Below are positions 12,305 through 41,787 of a stretch of DNA of 64,000 nt, piece by piece (position 1 is the first letter of the stretch; each line of letters opens with the position of its first letter). The position numbers and the translations under genes were made by a program. The DNA lies in assembly GCA_021613335.1 (NCBI GenBank), contig JAJTWR010000251.1, forward strand, positions 2,091,501-2,155,500. The letters run 5' to 3'. Source of the stretch: Whitmania pigra. Taxonomy: Eukaryota > Annelida > Clitellata > Hirudinida > Haemopidae. The notes beneath the pieces are model-generated. The model was not told the DNA's origin, did not search any database, and worked only from the letters and a program-made list of their open reading frames with translations.

Positions 12305-15300
12305 GTCTTTCTAAATTTTCGCAATTTCTTCTCGCACCGTACATATTTGAAGACATCCTCTCAAAAAGTAAAGAATTTCGTTGGATAATACCATCTGGTG
12401 ATCTAGAAAAGTGCTTCTTATACCGGAATATTATACATTGGAAAAACATTGACGTATCACTGTTCCACCATAAAGAGCAAGCGTTGGAGTCAATGGAAAT
12501 TATAAAATATCCTGTGGAAACTTTGTGTTTATACGTTTTCAATGTTGATGACAATGTAATTCAACATGTAAGTGCATTAGGGTAAGAGTTATTATCTTTG
12601 GAGCTTTCGTACAGCAAAGGGTTGGTTCATTGGTTTTTCATTTCAAGTCGTATTAAATTTGTTGTTCAATTAAAACTCAATTTAACTTCTCTTAAGGTTC
12701 ATAACAAAGTTTTCCAACAAAAGATTTCCGAAACTTCGAAGACTAACATTGAGAAGAAATTTGAATGCGTTTGGAAGAAGAGGACATAAGGATTCCAAGA
12801 CATTAGATTTAGAACATAAAACGGATGTTTTGGAGGAAGCGAAGATAGAAAACGAATTAATTGATTTATCTGTGATAAATTCTCTGAAATGTCTCGTAAA
12901 TCTCGAAAGGTTATCCCTTTCAAAATGTTGTTTCTCATCTCGCGAAGCTGGAAAGAGTGTAATTAAAGAATTGGGCTCATTAAAGTGTTTAAAGTAATTA
13001 TTTAATTTAGAAGTATTAATATCTAAATCTGCTATTAATTACTATTAAGAAGAATATAATTCACTTTACAGGACATTAAATTTGAGCCACATGAATCTGC
13101 TGTTTGATGAGCCAGTTCTCTACGACGTGCTCAAGAAATTAATTAACTTGGAACATTTGAATATTTCTTGGTCTGAGATCAGCAGGTAATCAATTTAATA
13201 ACATTAATCTAACTTTCGTGTTTGTATTTGGTTCAAAATTTAGTAGAAATTTTGATTTTTATGCTTGAAGTAAGGACATGGAATTACTTATCAATTTTCC
13301 ATTCAAACAATGGAAAAAACTTGGAATATATGGAGTTGACACAGAGCCCAAACCTATTGTCAAAGCACATGCAGATCAGGTGAGAAATAAAATTTATATT
13401 TAATATATTTGTGACAGTAATATATATGGTGTGGAATTAACTCATAACTGATGACGATAGTCCTTTCTGCTCTATTGCACCCAGAGAATACACTTCTAAT
13501 TGAAACTGAACACTTCGTCCAATGAGTTAATATAATCAACTTGTATAACATTTTTATAACATTTGTTATAGTTACTCATAATTGATTAATTACAATTATT
13601 AACAAAAAATATCGTTTAAAGTTAGGATTATATTTATTTAATTACTTCCTAAAATTGTGTTTATTGACAGATGTTTGCCGAATCCTGCCCACAAACATTT
13701 GAATCTCTGCTGAACATTATTGAATATTCTGAGGGCCGCCCTTCAAGGGATCTATTTTGCCAACTTAGTGAACAACTCGAACAGAATAGAGAACTGATTA
13801 TTATTCATTCAAAACAATTATCCAGAATTAGAATTAAATTCGGATTGGGTAAAATTTTCCCTAGAACCGAAGTAAAAGTCAAAGCACTTGCAGATCAGGT
13901 GAGAAATTGAAATTTTACATGTGATTTATTTGAACTCTTACAGAGCTACGCTGACCATTCGGCTATGGACAGTATTGCACTTATCCTATTTTTTGAATGC
14001 CTTATGTATCCAGGTAGGATGTGAAAGCATTTCTCAATCGATCCACTATTTACATAATACCCTTACCCTATAGTAATGGTAATCCTTTCTGCTGTGATGA
14101 TGCATCACATTAATAGGATAAGTGCAATACTGTGCAATACCAGCGGATACGAAGTTGGATCAAACTGAGACTGAGCAAAGCAATATATGATAGGCAGATA
14201 ATAATAGATGATAACTATTTAAATAATAAGCAATATATGATAGGCAGATAATAATAGATGATAACTATTCAAAGATTTGGGTAGGTAAGTAAATAATGTG
14301 ATTATTTGGACGGAGCGGGACTACCTGCTCATTTTCAAATCCATCCCAGATTGTAATAACGTATCAACGCACCAGATTAGCCAGAACCAGCTGAGGCACC
14401 CCTAACCTATAAAATTAGCTTTCCATTAACAGCCTCCGCTGGAGGAACTAGCAAAACTAGAAATTGATGACTATCAACAAAGTAGCTAGAGCTACCACAA
14501 GTATCTTGACTTTCAATAGTATTCAACTATAATTGAACAATTTAATTAGGATAAGATTTGATAATTAAATATTTATTAACAGGTGTTTGCCAGGATCTAC
14601 CAGCCAACATTTGAATATCTGTTGGAAAATAGTGAATATTTTGCTAAGGACCACTTTGCATCAGTTCTGTTTTGGGCCACTGATGTACTCCTTAAGTATA
14701 AATATATTCATAAGCATCCAGTCCAAATGCACAGATTTCGAAACGTGAGTTTTATCCGGTAATGATTCAATTTAGGTTATTCGATATGATGAGTGGTCCA
14801 CGACTTAAAGTGCAGCGCAGATGCTATTTAACATATAAAGTCCCTCAATTTAAATCATCAAACTAATAAAAAATAATAATCTTTATAATTAGTTGAAGGC
14901 TGTTTTTAATGATTCCATTTTGATGAATATTTTTTATACAGCTCATCCTTGATGCGTTTCAAGAATACATGTATTTCAAGTCGCTTAGGTAATTGTGCAT
15001 TGTCATTATGTGTATTACTGCATGTTATGATGAAACTTTTAAATGAAATTGGAACTAATCGAATTCTTCAACCTGCTTCAGGACCGCATTTTCTCACCGG
15101 CTTTCTAATGAATCAGACTACGAGCTAACATTGTTAGTAATCGATGGAGTTTTATTTTGCAAGACTTTATAATGATAACAAAACGAAGAAATAAACGACA
15201 AGGTCCATCTTCACAATGACGATGACGATGTTGATGAATATTATTATCATTATAATTATAATTATCATCATAATGTTATTAATATTAATGATAATAACAG

Positions 15301-15926
15301 AAAAATATTCACTTGTTTTCAGGAAACTTGCCTTCATGGTGTATATCGCAAAGTAAGCTTTTAAAAAAATCATTTGCCATCATTTTGTTTTAATTTATTT
15401 CAAGAAATTACCTAATTGAAATTACTAAAATTGATTTGTAAGTAATTACATCACTTAATGGCAAAATTACAAGCTGTTTTGTTACAGGGTTATCGTCCTT
15501 ATATGGAAAGTCATAACAAATCGGTAAGTTAATTGAATTTACAAGATTTAAAATATGCAATATTCGTGACATAAAAAAATATTATTTTTGATAATATGTG
15601 CAATTTTCATTTATTTTCTTTACTTTCACTTTCAAGTGGAAAGATTTTATGAGCCGTTTGATGATTTGGTTAGTTCGAATTTCTCCTAGAAAATTATACG
15701 AAAGCACAAGTGAGCATATTTCACTATTAATATAAAAAATTTGAAGTTGTTGCACGTTCGTTGACAGTTCTTTAATAATAAGATATGCGATTCCATTCAC
15801 CGCTTCATTCGAGAGGATCCGAACAAAATATTGGTTGAGAAAATTGACTCATATATGAAGAACATTAGACGCTTACAGTGTCCCGATAGGTTTTGCAACG
15901 TTGGAAGTATTTCGAACAATATTTAG
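12305..15926 (+). CDS. Leucine-rich-repeat protein, at least 11 exons, 5' end not found
   Basis: Exons: 12305-12581, 12697-12993, 13072-13185, 13271-13379, 13671-13898, 14583-14745, 14942-14988, 15082-15136, 15323-15352, 15488-15523, 15775-15926 (stop). The first three encode repeats of the type LRRLTLRRN, LVNLERLSLS, LKTLNLSHMN and LINLEHLNIS. The remainder is a helical, non-LRR region without a domain I can name. Exon 5 ends with a copy of the end of exon 4 (KALADQ against KAHADQ), and exon 6 starts like exon 5 (TFEYLLEN against TFESLLNI), which points to internal exon duplication. LRR followed by a helical C-terminus recalls ZYG11-type E3 adaptors, but I saw no diagnostic motif. The true start lies upstream of 12305. 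Exons 7-11 recur at 55.2-56.2 kb. Confidence 0.75.
13969..14133. mobile_element. Small MITE with perfect 22-bp inverted repeats
   Basis: ACAGTATTGCACTTATCC with the next four bases at 13969-13990 is the exact reverse complement of 14112-14133. The 165-bp element lies in the intron between LRR exons 5 and 6. It has no coding content and I see no clear target duplication. Confidence 0.8.
14177..14270. repeat. Direct duplication, period about 51 bp
   Basis: A block of about 41 bases beginning AGCAATATATGATAGGCAGA occurs at about 14178 and again at about 14229, in the LRR-gene intron. Confidence 0.85.
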
Positions 15927-17164
15927 AGATTGCTCAGCGGACTTGATGAGTTATCATTTTAAAGTACTCTAAGGGACTCAGTCGTTAGGAAATTCTTCAA
16001 TTGAAACTTCAATTTATTATTTTTTTGGTATTAATAAACAAATTATGTAAGCAAATGCAAGCAAAATAATAATAATAATGTGGTTCATAAAGTTTAGTTC
16101 TCATAAAATAAATGTTTCTAGACATGTTTTTATGTCATAAGCGTTGTCTCTTCAGAAAATCTGAATATTTAATTTAAGGGAGAAGTTGACATAAAAATTC
16201 TTAAAGTTGAAGCCTTGGGAAGTAGGAAAAGAGCATATCACTGCAGCTAATTTCCTCAACTTCTTGTAATAATCGTAACAAAAAAAACTTTAAAGAAAGG
16301 AGGATGGCAAACTCAACGTCTCTTGAGTCGAAGCAACCGAATGTTTTAAGAATGTAAAACTTTGTTTTAAAAATGTAAAACTGTAATGTTTTGGATGAAC
16401 TTTGGTATCGTGCTTACTTCTCTGAAATAACATCAATTCATTTAAAAAGAATGTTTTCAACTTTCAGTCCGAAAACCGCTTTTAATGGTGCTAAAATTTG
16501 GTTTGTTTGGCTATTATTTAAGTGTTGATCACATTACCAAATAAAGATCAGTATACATAAAATCACGATGTTTATAATGATTTTTCTATGTAATATTCTT
16601 CACCACTAACAATACACACGTGAAATAAGTAATTAATATTTTAATTGTATTATGTATTGAAATTATTCAGTAAATTTTAAGACGATCATTTTTTATTTAG
16701 GAATATAATCATTAAATAAATATTTTTGATTAAATATACCTGAAGTAAACAGTCTCACCTGTAATTTTGAAACATGGGTTTTATATGAAGGAATAGCTAC
16801 GGGGTGTTATTAAAAAAATAAAAATAATTCAGCCTTGAAAACAAATCACAAAACCCTCAACCCTTATTATGTCTGATGGTATGATCTGCATTCGCTATGT
16901 ATATGGCGCTATATAAATGAAGTACAATTACAATTTGAACATTTTTTTCAATTTTTTTAAAAATTTTATTTGTGTAACTAAGCAGAAAAATAGACCAAAG
17001 CCAACAGAAAAACACAACCAAATAAAATAACTCAAGGGTCAGACTAACACTAATTAACACGATTTAATTAGGCGTATGTATAGAAATAAAAACAAAAATT
17101 ATTCAAAGAATAAATTGCAAGCTTCATCAAATGAAAGGTTGCACAGTACATGTAACCTGATAAG
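15927..17164. other. Intergenic spacer of the duplicated block, copy A
   Basis: Its first part matches 56242-57066 closely. From about 16790 to 17505 it contains sequence absent from copy B, including repeat R1. A TATGGCGCTATATAAATG motif at about 16905 resembles one beside the microsatellite at 32.4 kb. No gene seen. Confidence 0.6.
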
Positions 17165-17440
17165 ATGTGCGGGGCTGAACCTACTATCATCCTCCAACAT
17201 CGACCTATTTGTTTAATAAACAAATTAATATTTATTAATATTAATATTAATTAAAAATATACATTATTAATTATAGGACATTATGAATCACTTGTAATCA
17301 ATTGCTATTACGTATGGCAAAGTTTTGAGCGCCATTCATTTTATATTGACGTCAGTCTATTTGTTAATAATTTTGTACGCGCGTATAATTAATTAACACA
17401 TAAAATTGAGTGTCCTATCAAGAGAGAATGCGGCAAAATA
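17165..17440 (+). repeat. Dispersed repeat R1, copy 2
   Basis: Matches 10150-10410. It is missing from the equivalent position in copy B (56.9-57.0 kb), so it entered copy A after the duplication or was lost from copy B. Confidence 0.8.
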
Positions 17441-17615
17441 TCCTCAAGGCGTTAGAGCGTGAGAACAAAACAGTGCCGTGACTCTAAAAATCTCACCTGT
17501 GATTTTGAAACCTGGGTTTGCCATAAATAAATAATTGCCTCTGCTTGAACTGTAGAAGTATTTATAAATCTATTGATAAGTCATAACGTTTAACAAGTTG
17601 TAACGACACACAAAC

Positions 17616-33186
<15,571 letters not shown>

Positions 33187-33740
33187 TACTTTATTTTCCG
33201 GATTTTATATTTGTTGTGAACCAGCTTTAACCAGTAAAAATCCGTAGCTGTTTGTCCGTAGTAGAATGCTTAACGATATTCGCCTGGGTTCGCTTCCTAA
33301 CCGCTCGCTTGATTTTCTATAACAAATGAAGATTACACCGAAAGAACGGACATAGTCACAGTTTTTCACTTTTGAGTAAATCGAAATTTTAACTTTGACG
33401 ACTTTTTTCAGCAAAATCAATTATTAAATAAAACATGTTATATTTTTTTCTGATTGACTACTCATTTCTGTAGAGGTAAACAAAATTTTCAAGACCTAAA
33501 TGTGTAACACAATAACACAAGAAACATTTTCCTGGAGGAACTTAAATTTGGACTTCGCCCGTTCTCCCAAATTTTGATGATTTTTTTTTATTTTTCAATA
33601 AATAAAAGCCAAAAACAAAATCAAATCATCAATACAAATGACTAATCAAAACAGTAATAAAATAAAATAAAAACTAGAGTATTTCATTGTTTTAGCAATT
33701 ATGTTTTGAAAAAACAATCCTTCTAATGCAATGCTTGTTA
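33187..33740. other. Downstream of GH65 copy A, no gene seen
   Basis: Similarity to copy B fades about 30 bases after the stop codon. The rest is AT-rich and unassigned. Confidence 0.5.
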
Positions 33741-33747
33741 GGTAAAA

Positions 33748-34315
33748 ATGTTACTCAGAATCATCACTACTTTCTATCAGATGAAACTGATCAACTGCAT
33801 CCCCATTATGATACAAACTAGCAAAAAACTTCTGAGTGGTTTCTCTGTTGCAAAAATTATCCAACAGTGGCAAGCCAGATGGAACGAAGACCAGCGAAGC
33901 CAATATTACAAGACCATAGAAAAACTTGTGTCGACTAAGAGCAAGTTCCAATGTGCCTCGAGGAGGAAGGAGGTTCTTATTTCCAGACTCCGAGTTGGAA
34001 AATGTGCTCTGAACCAACACCTGTTTCTCTTAAAACATCATTCCGACGGAAATCAAGAAGATGAAAATGTGCAGCATTTCCTCATGGAATGTCTGACCCA
34101 ATCTGCCCTGAGGAGAGAAATCAATAGAGAAATAGTGATTTTTATTTAAACTTTATTTAACTTATTATTATTTCATCCCTATTATTACACCAATATTAAT
34201 TTTATATATTATAGACATATTATTAATTTTTCATAACTAACACTAACTAACAAGCCCAAATCATCCTAGTTCTGCAACGGACTTTAATCAAATAAATAAA
34301 TAAATAAAAGTAAAC
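33748..34315 (+). pseudogene. LINE 3' fragment with AAAT tail
   Basis: The frame contains IIQQWQARWNEDQRSQYY, RRKEVLISRLRVGKCALNQH and NVQHFLMECL. This matches the RNase-H-distal tail of Jockey/I-like non-LTR retrotransposons (WQ.RW, RLR.G, HxLxEC). It is followed by ATCAAATAAATAAATAAATA at 34290-34312, a typical LINE simple tail. Most of the element is missing from its 5' side. Confidence 0.75.
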
Positions 34316-34548
34316 AGAACTGTCAAAAAGAAGTTTTTGACATGATATGTGGAAGAGAATCAGGTGTGATGCTAACGTATTTGAGAAAACTGAATTATTT
34401 TTGAAAGAATACAATGCAACTGCTTAAAGAAAAACAAAGGAATGCTAATGACTTTTGTAGCAATACAAGCAGACTCTTTAACTGAAACATCAATTGCATC
34501 AATATCAACCGCATCAACATTAACTGTAATAAAAGTATACTAAATCAG

Positions 34549-34660
34549 GGTGACCCGTCACAACAGCCCGGCGACAAAATAGCCCCGACAAAACAGCCAC
34601 GTCATTATAGCCCGGTGACAAAATAGCCCAGGACGGAAAAATCTCGTCAAAATATAACGT
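34549..34660. mobile_element. Solo left arm of a foldback-like element, E6
   Basis: GGTGACCCGTCACAACAGCC and following units, ending at about 34655 in AAAATATAACG. No right arm is present nearby. Confidence 0.75.
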
Positions 34661-34877
34661 CTAATTCGTTATTTTTAAGTTCGTTATAAGATCCAAAATA
34701 TATAGGAATAAACAAAAATTTGACTTAATAAATAAAACTAGTAAATTCAATTTTATCGCCATAGTTTTAAAATGTTATTGTTTAGAATAAATTTCAAGAC
34801 TTTGTTGGTTTTTATGCATGTTTAATAATGACAATAATTATTAATTAAAGACAATTCAATAAGCAATTGTCTTGGAG

Positions 34878-35108
34878 TTAAGTCTCCCTGTTTGTATTTA
34901 ACCCTTCGTTCAATAATCGTTCAGGGGTGGTAATGTTTTGCACTTCTTTTAGCAAAACTTGAACCAAGTCGCTGACATTTCTGATGGCTTTTGCATCAGC
35001 ATTCAGTTTAGTATGCCACCCTACCACATCGTTATTGGTGCGGACTTCGTCATCATAAACGCACCACGAATCAATCTTACAAATATTATCACAAATACGT
35101 AGCCCCAC
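34878..35108 (-). pseudogene. MULE-like transposase C-terminal fragment
   Basis: Minus-strand frame with DEVRTNNDVVGWHTKLNADA and a following helical segment. RTNN.VEGWH is the hallmark at the end of the catalytic domain of many MULE transposases. Only this part is preserved. It lies about 220 bases from solo foldback arm E6. Confidence 0.6.
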
Positions 35109-36259
35109 CGATTTTACAATACTGGTGAACGAAGCACAAATTTTAAAACTCTGGCAAACAAATTAAATCTAATATATTATCTTTTATTCGTCGGTTCAAA
35201 TTTGTATTTTTCATATAAAAAATATTATGGTAGACGAAATAACGAATTGGACCTTATAACGAATTTTTAAATTAAATATAATTACCGTATTTTCATCCAT
35301 ATTACACGCGTGTTATGTTCGATTTTATTTACCACGCATCCCCATGTGCGTGCTATAATCGTATGCGTGTTATGCTAGAGTAAATTTACATGAATTTGAT
35401 TTCCGACCAACAAAAAATAAAAACATTTAAATGATAGCACAGACTGTTGATTGTTTTGTAAAAGCTTTAGACTATATTTTTAATTTTAAATAGTTTATAA
35501 TTGATTGGGCGTTAGTGCATTGCATAAAGAACTTTCGATATATTCTTACAGAAGCATGTGACAAAACATTCACGCTAATCATTGCATTGTCCAGCTCTCG
35601 AATTTATGACGTTAACTTGAATTTAACATAAATTAATTGATGGTAACTATAGGAAACTTGTAGGGTGTTGTACTATTTTATGAATTTTCATCATTTCATC
35701 ATAATTTTTCAACTCTTTGTTACTCATAATTATAATTGGAGCTAATGTTTTCAGTTTGTGTGACAACGTTTTTTTCAGCACTGGTGGTTTAGACAGCTTT
35801 GGTTGGTACTGTGTAATATTTTAATAGTCAAACATCACATGCATGGACTTCAGTGTTGTGCAGTATCGAATTACATGTAATTCGTTACTGTAATTAATTA
35901 CATTTTTTGGTAATTTTTGCTTGTAACAGTTACAAAAAAATTTTTTACTTTTACTTGTAACAAATTACTATTTTCGGTCATACTTTTAATTCGTTACCTT
36001 TTTGGCACAAGACGTTACAAAGTAACATAAATAAAATTTTAAATTAGTTTATTTTATTTTAAAACTTTATTAAAATTCTAGATTGTTATTCTTTGGTTCG
36101 TTCGAAAACCTTCTTTCCGATCATCGCTCATTTGTTGTTGCGGTTATCGCCGGTCGTTTTTGTTAAATCGGAAATTGTTGATTAGTCATACCGAAGCTTT
36201 TTTAATATTTAATATTGTATACATATAATAATATAAGATAAGATTTAATATATCGTAGT

Positions 36260-37016
36260 ATGGATTCATTTGAAGCCAGTTTGAGTGTCGTTAGCGAAGA
36301 TAAGAGGAACAAGCGTGAAGATAGTCCGTGGCCGTATTTAAACAAAATGTTCAGATTTCAATTAAAGGAAAATCATATAAGTAGGCATGCCTACTTCTGC
36401 TCTACAGAAAAAAAAATTATATGTTCAGCATTTGAAGGTTCTTCATCTAACTTGAAGAAGCACGTGGAACGCATGCATCCAACAGAAGTTAAGGAATATG
36501 GGATATCTGTTGCCAACGGTTTTCAAGCTTCATGAGAAACTGGTAGCCAAAATAGCATCTTCTAATGAAGCAATGGTGGACGAGCTGAAAGCATCTCATT
36601 CATCTGATGCTTACAATGTGGAAGACGGTGACCCGTCAAAATAGCCCAGCGACAATGTATCTTTATAAAAAAAATATTTATATGAGTTGATACATTAATC
36701 TATAACTTATTTCAAATTTGATTAAATGAAATGAGTTTTATGTTTTGATAGTGCTGTTTTGTCGCCGGGCTATTATGACGGGGTGCCGTTGAAGACAGTT
36801 TCTTCAATTGCACAAAGTCAACTGATATTCTGATACAGTATCTTCAAGACCGATCAGATGACATGAACATTATTTATCCAGTTGAACGCTCCTCTGCCAG
36901 CTAGTGTGAACGTTTATTCAGCTATGCTGGTATGAACAGCCGAAGGACCATAATGAGTGACAAACTATTCGAGGACTTAGTTATGTTAAAAATTAACAAA
37001 TGTTTGTGGTTGTAAT
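36260..37016 (+). pseudogene. ZBED/hAT transposase remnant: BED finger plus dimerisation domain
   Basis: 36260-36535 encodes a BED finger (WPYLNKMF, SNLKKHVERMHP). Then, after the insertion of E4 at 36627-36787, the sequence continues with STDILIQYLQD-like residues, CERLFSYAGMNSRRTIMSDK and LVMLKINKCL, the hAT dimerisation domain, ending at about 37014. The central catalytic region is deleted, and a TAG interrupts the frame just before CERLF. It cannot make an active transposase. Confidence 0.8.
36627..36787. mobile_element. Foldback-like element E4, minimal 161-bp copy
   Basis: Starts GGTGACCCGTCAAAATAGCC and ends GCCGGGCTATTATGACGGGG plus TGCC. Flanked by 9-bp GTGGAAGAC / GTTGAAGAC (36618-36626 and 36788-36796; one mismatch). 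It is inserted into the hAT coding remnant. Each arm has only about one or two repeat units. Confidence 0.88.
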
Positions 37017-37344
37017 AAATAATAACACCAAAAGAATGCATTAGTTCAAATGTTATTACTTAATAACTGTTAATACTACCAGTTAATAACAATAATTGTT
37101 TTAACGTTAATAGAAACAATTCCTTTTAAATAATACGGAATGATGTATGATCACAATAATGGCGACATCAAAGTTACTTGTAATTTTTACTTAAAAGTAA
37201 CTTTTGGATGCTGTAACTTTTTACTTTTACTTGAGTAACTTTTTGAGACAATACTCTTACTTATACTTAAGTAGCTTTTTGAGCTATTACTTTTACTTGT
37301 AACTAATTACCGAAATGAGGTAATTTTTACAACACTGATGGACT

Positions 37345-38280
37345 TATTGTAGCAAATGTCTTCAATCTCTTAATGGTCTTGCTATAAAAACTCTTTGAAC
37401 ACTTCTCAAAAGCATGGAACAAAATAGATACAATCTTGGTAATAGTGTCAGTTATCAGTCTTTTGCAGTCTTTGGAAAACAAAATAGAAGTCTTAGCCCA
37501 TTTTCTTGGAACTCATTATGAAGATTCAAATTGGTAATTGTAATGAATTACCACCACTGCTTTGGCTTTTTCTGGTGATGAGTCACTTGATTTTCTACAT
37601 TGCTATAAGGGAAAATCAAGAAACCCATTGGATGGTGTAAATGATATGCAGCTTTTGGCCACACTTTTATGTTATAGTTGATGCAGTGTTTGAACTTCAA
37701 CAATGCCATACCTTCACAGTGAAGCTGTGTCCCAGAGCATGGTACAAATGCATGACTTCAGTATTTGCTTCAAGAATTGATCTCAATTTATTTTAAAAAA
37801 AAAACCTTGTTTCTTTCAATGCAATTATAAAGTTTATTGTACATGAGCTGCATTTCATGCTCAGATCAATGATCCGTTTATGGTTCTTGAAAGGAAAACT
37901 TTAACCGTGAAATCTCATGAAATTTCATGTTATAATTGATGTACGGTTTGGACCTCAACAATGCTATACTTTCCATCTCACAGCATGATGTATCTGATTT
38001 ACTTCATCATCTACTCCAAGAATTGATCTCAAATATTCAAAAATGTCTCTTAAGATTTGTACATTTAAAATATGTGATTTCCATATTTAGTGAGTTATGG
38101 GACACAGAGGCTTGTTAAGCGGACTCTTTGCAGCGTGGAATTGGTTAACGAGTTCGTTACCGTCCTTTGAAGTATTGCTTCACTTTTGTCTTACAAATTA
38201 TTATGCGTAAACCATATGCATTTCAAAGTAGGAAGTTGATGCAAATCTTAAGATAAAAATAGTTTCGAGGAAGAATTGAA
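37345..38280. other. pogo element, non-coding or decayed portion
   Basis: Downstream part of the pogo element. There is an internal near-repeat of TTATAGTTGATGCAGTGTTTG / TTATAATTGATGTACGGTTTG (37673 and 37931). No protein match recognised. Confidence 0.5.
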
Positions 38281-38299
38281 GAGAGAACGCAATATCGAA

Positions 38300-39340
38300 G
38301 CGACTCGTGACCAATTTCGGTTAATTGCAGCGAGCTCATGAATCGCTAACCAGTTCTTTGAAGTTTTTAAACAATTTATTAACAGACATTCAAAAAACCA
38401 ATAATTATTTCTCAGCATCAGCTAAGCCTTCAAATCCGTCAAAAGTCGAACAGTCTTCACATTCATTTTCGGCTCTTGCCGGATCGCAGGCTAGTTCAAA
38501 GTCCGGGTGGTCACTTTACTCCTTTCCTGTAGACTTAATGCCAGCATTTCTAAAGCCACTCAGAATCAAATCAGGAGACACTTTGTCCTATGCTCGTGCA
38601 ACCCACATGCATACCTCGGAACACAAGGCCTTCCTGTCTCGTCCAGACGGTGTGTGAGTGTATGTGCCATTCTGCATCCATTCCTCCCTCTCAGATCTGT
38701 CAATTTCTCAACGATTTGTAGTTGCAGTTTGGATGATAGACCACCCGGGATGATTGCAATGTGACATCCGCTTAAGTTGAGCATCTTCTTAACTGACTCC
38801 TCTTTATGAGCAGTCATTGCATCCATGATCAACCGCGAGCTCTTTGAAAAGAATCCCCTCTTTTGAGAACATTTCTGAATCCAGAGCTTCATGCTGAAAA
38901 TTGTTCGCATTGTCTCTTGAAAATCAATATTGGTTTTGACTTGGTGCCAGCCGGAGAGCATCCAAGTATGACTGTGAAACATTTCCGTTCATAATCACTT
39001 GTTGTTATTGCCACAGTTCTGGAGCCAGATGCTTTCACTAGCGGGAATGTCAAAAGCTATCTTTTCCTTTGTTCCAAGACCCATAGCTTTAGATCAGACT
39101 CTAACTTTGGCCATTTCGCATTTTGGCCAAGGCATGCACGTTTTCTCAGGTTCAGTTTCTCAAGCAATCATTCCTTCTTTCTCCATTCGCGAACCGACAC
39201 TTCATTAACGTTGAACTCCCGATCAGCTGCTCTGTTACCTTTGTCTTTTGCTCTAGAAATGACTTGAAGCTTGTAGGAAACAGTGTACGAGTTACGTTTA
39301 TCAGCCACTTTCTTAATGATTTTGACTTATATTTCAATCA
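38300..39340 (-). pseudogene. pogo/Tigger transposase, frameshifted
   Basis: On the minus strand, from about 39330, an N-terminal pogo helix-turn-helix is seen (YKLQVISRAKDKGNRAA, FNVNEVSVREWRKKEG). From about 38982 down, a DDE catalytic part follows (SSRLIMDAMTAHKEESVKKM, HIAIIPGGLSSKLQ, the usual D...IPGG..S.LQPLD block). Several stops and frame changes separate the parts, so it is inactive. This is a CENP-B/Jerky-type family member. Confidence 0.8.
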
Positions 39341-39747
39341 AGAGCACTTCTATCTATATATCACTGTATTTATCACTTCAAGCATCGGCCGCTCAGCCAA
39401 CAGAAGATTTTTTTACAACTTGTATATTTGATTGTTTTATATATTAGAAACTGCTTCAATTTAATATTTTAATATATAAAATTTTAATTTAAATATTAAA
39501 TTATTTTAGCCAAAAAAAAAGGCGTCTATTGGTGCGTGTTATAATCGTTTGCGTGTTTTGTAAGTGATTTTTTACATAAATTGGAAAAATTGCGTGTTAT
39601 ATTCGTCCACGTGTTAAATTCGTCTGCGTGTTTATTTTGTGAAAATACGGTAATTAAAATTTAATTAAAATTAAAATTAATTAAAATTAATTAAAATTAA
39701 ATTTTAAAAATTTTAAATTTTGACTATGCCAGAGAGACACTCGGCGC

Positions 39748-41571
<1,824 letters not shown>

Positions 41572-41787
41572 CATTAATGAAACACTACCATTGGCTAATT
41601 CCATGTAAAATCAACAATGACGATCCAGAAGATGTTGATATGAGAAGTTTGTATTTGACTAATTTAAAAAAGAAAATACTCTAACAATTGAATGGTTTTC
41701 TAACATTGTTGTAAAATAATTAATTAACAACATAATAATTTGTGTAACATGAAAAAAGGTTCTAGTGGGTTTGTTGATTATGAAAAT

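Larger units (their letters stand above)
35851..37337 (+). mobile_element. hAT element (ZBED type), internally deleted, with exact 8-bp target duplication
   Basis: Ends CAGTGTTGT (35851) and ACAACACTG (to 37337) are inverted. An exact 8-bp duplication ATGGACTT flanks them (35843-35850 and 37338-37345). The subterminal regions are rich in TTACTTGTAAC and TTACTTTTACTTG repeats on both sides. The coding part is reduced to a BED finger and a dimerisation domain. Confidence 0.93.
35283..39652 (-). mobile_element. pogo/Tigger-type DNA transposon, interrupted
   Basis: Ends TACCGTATTTTC at 35283 and GAAAATACGGTA at 39641-39652, with TA at both outer ends as expected for TA-target elements. Both subterminal regions contain direct repeats of GCGTGTTAT and ATTCGT (35309-35380 and 39527-39640). 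The transposase is on the minus strand. A hAT element (35851-37337) is inserted in it. Confidence 0.85.
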
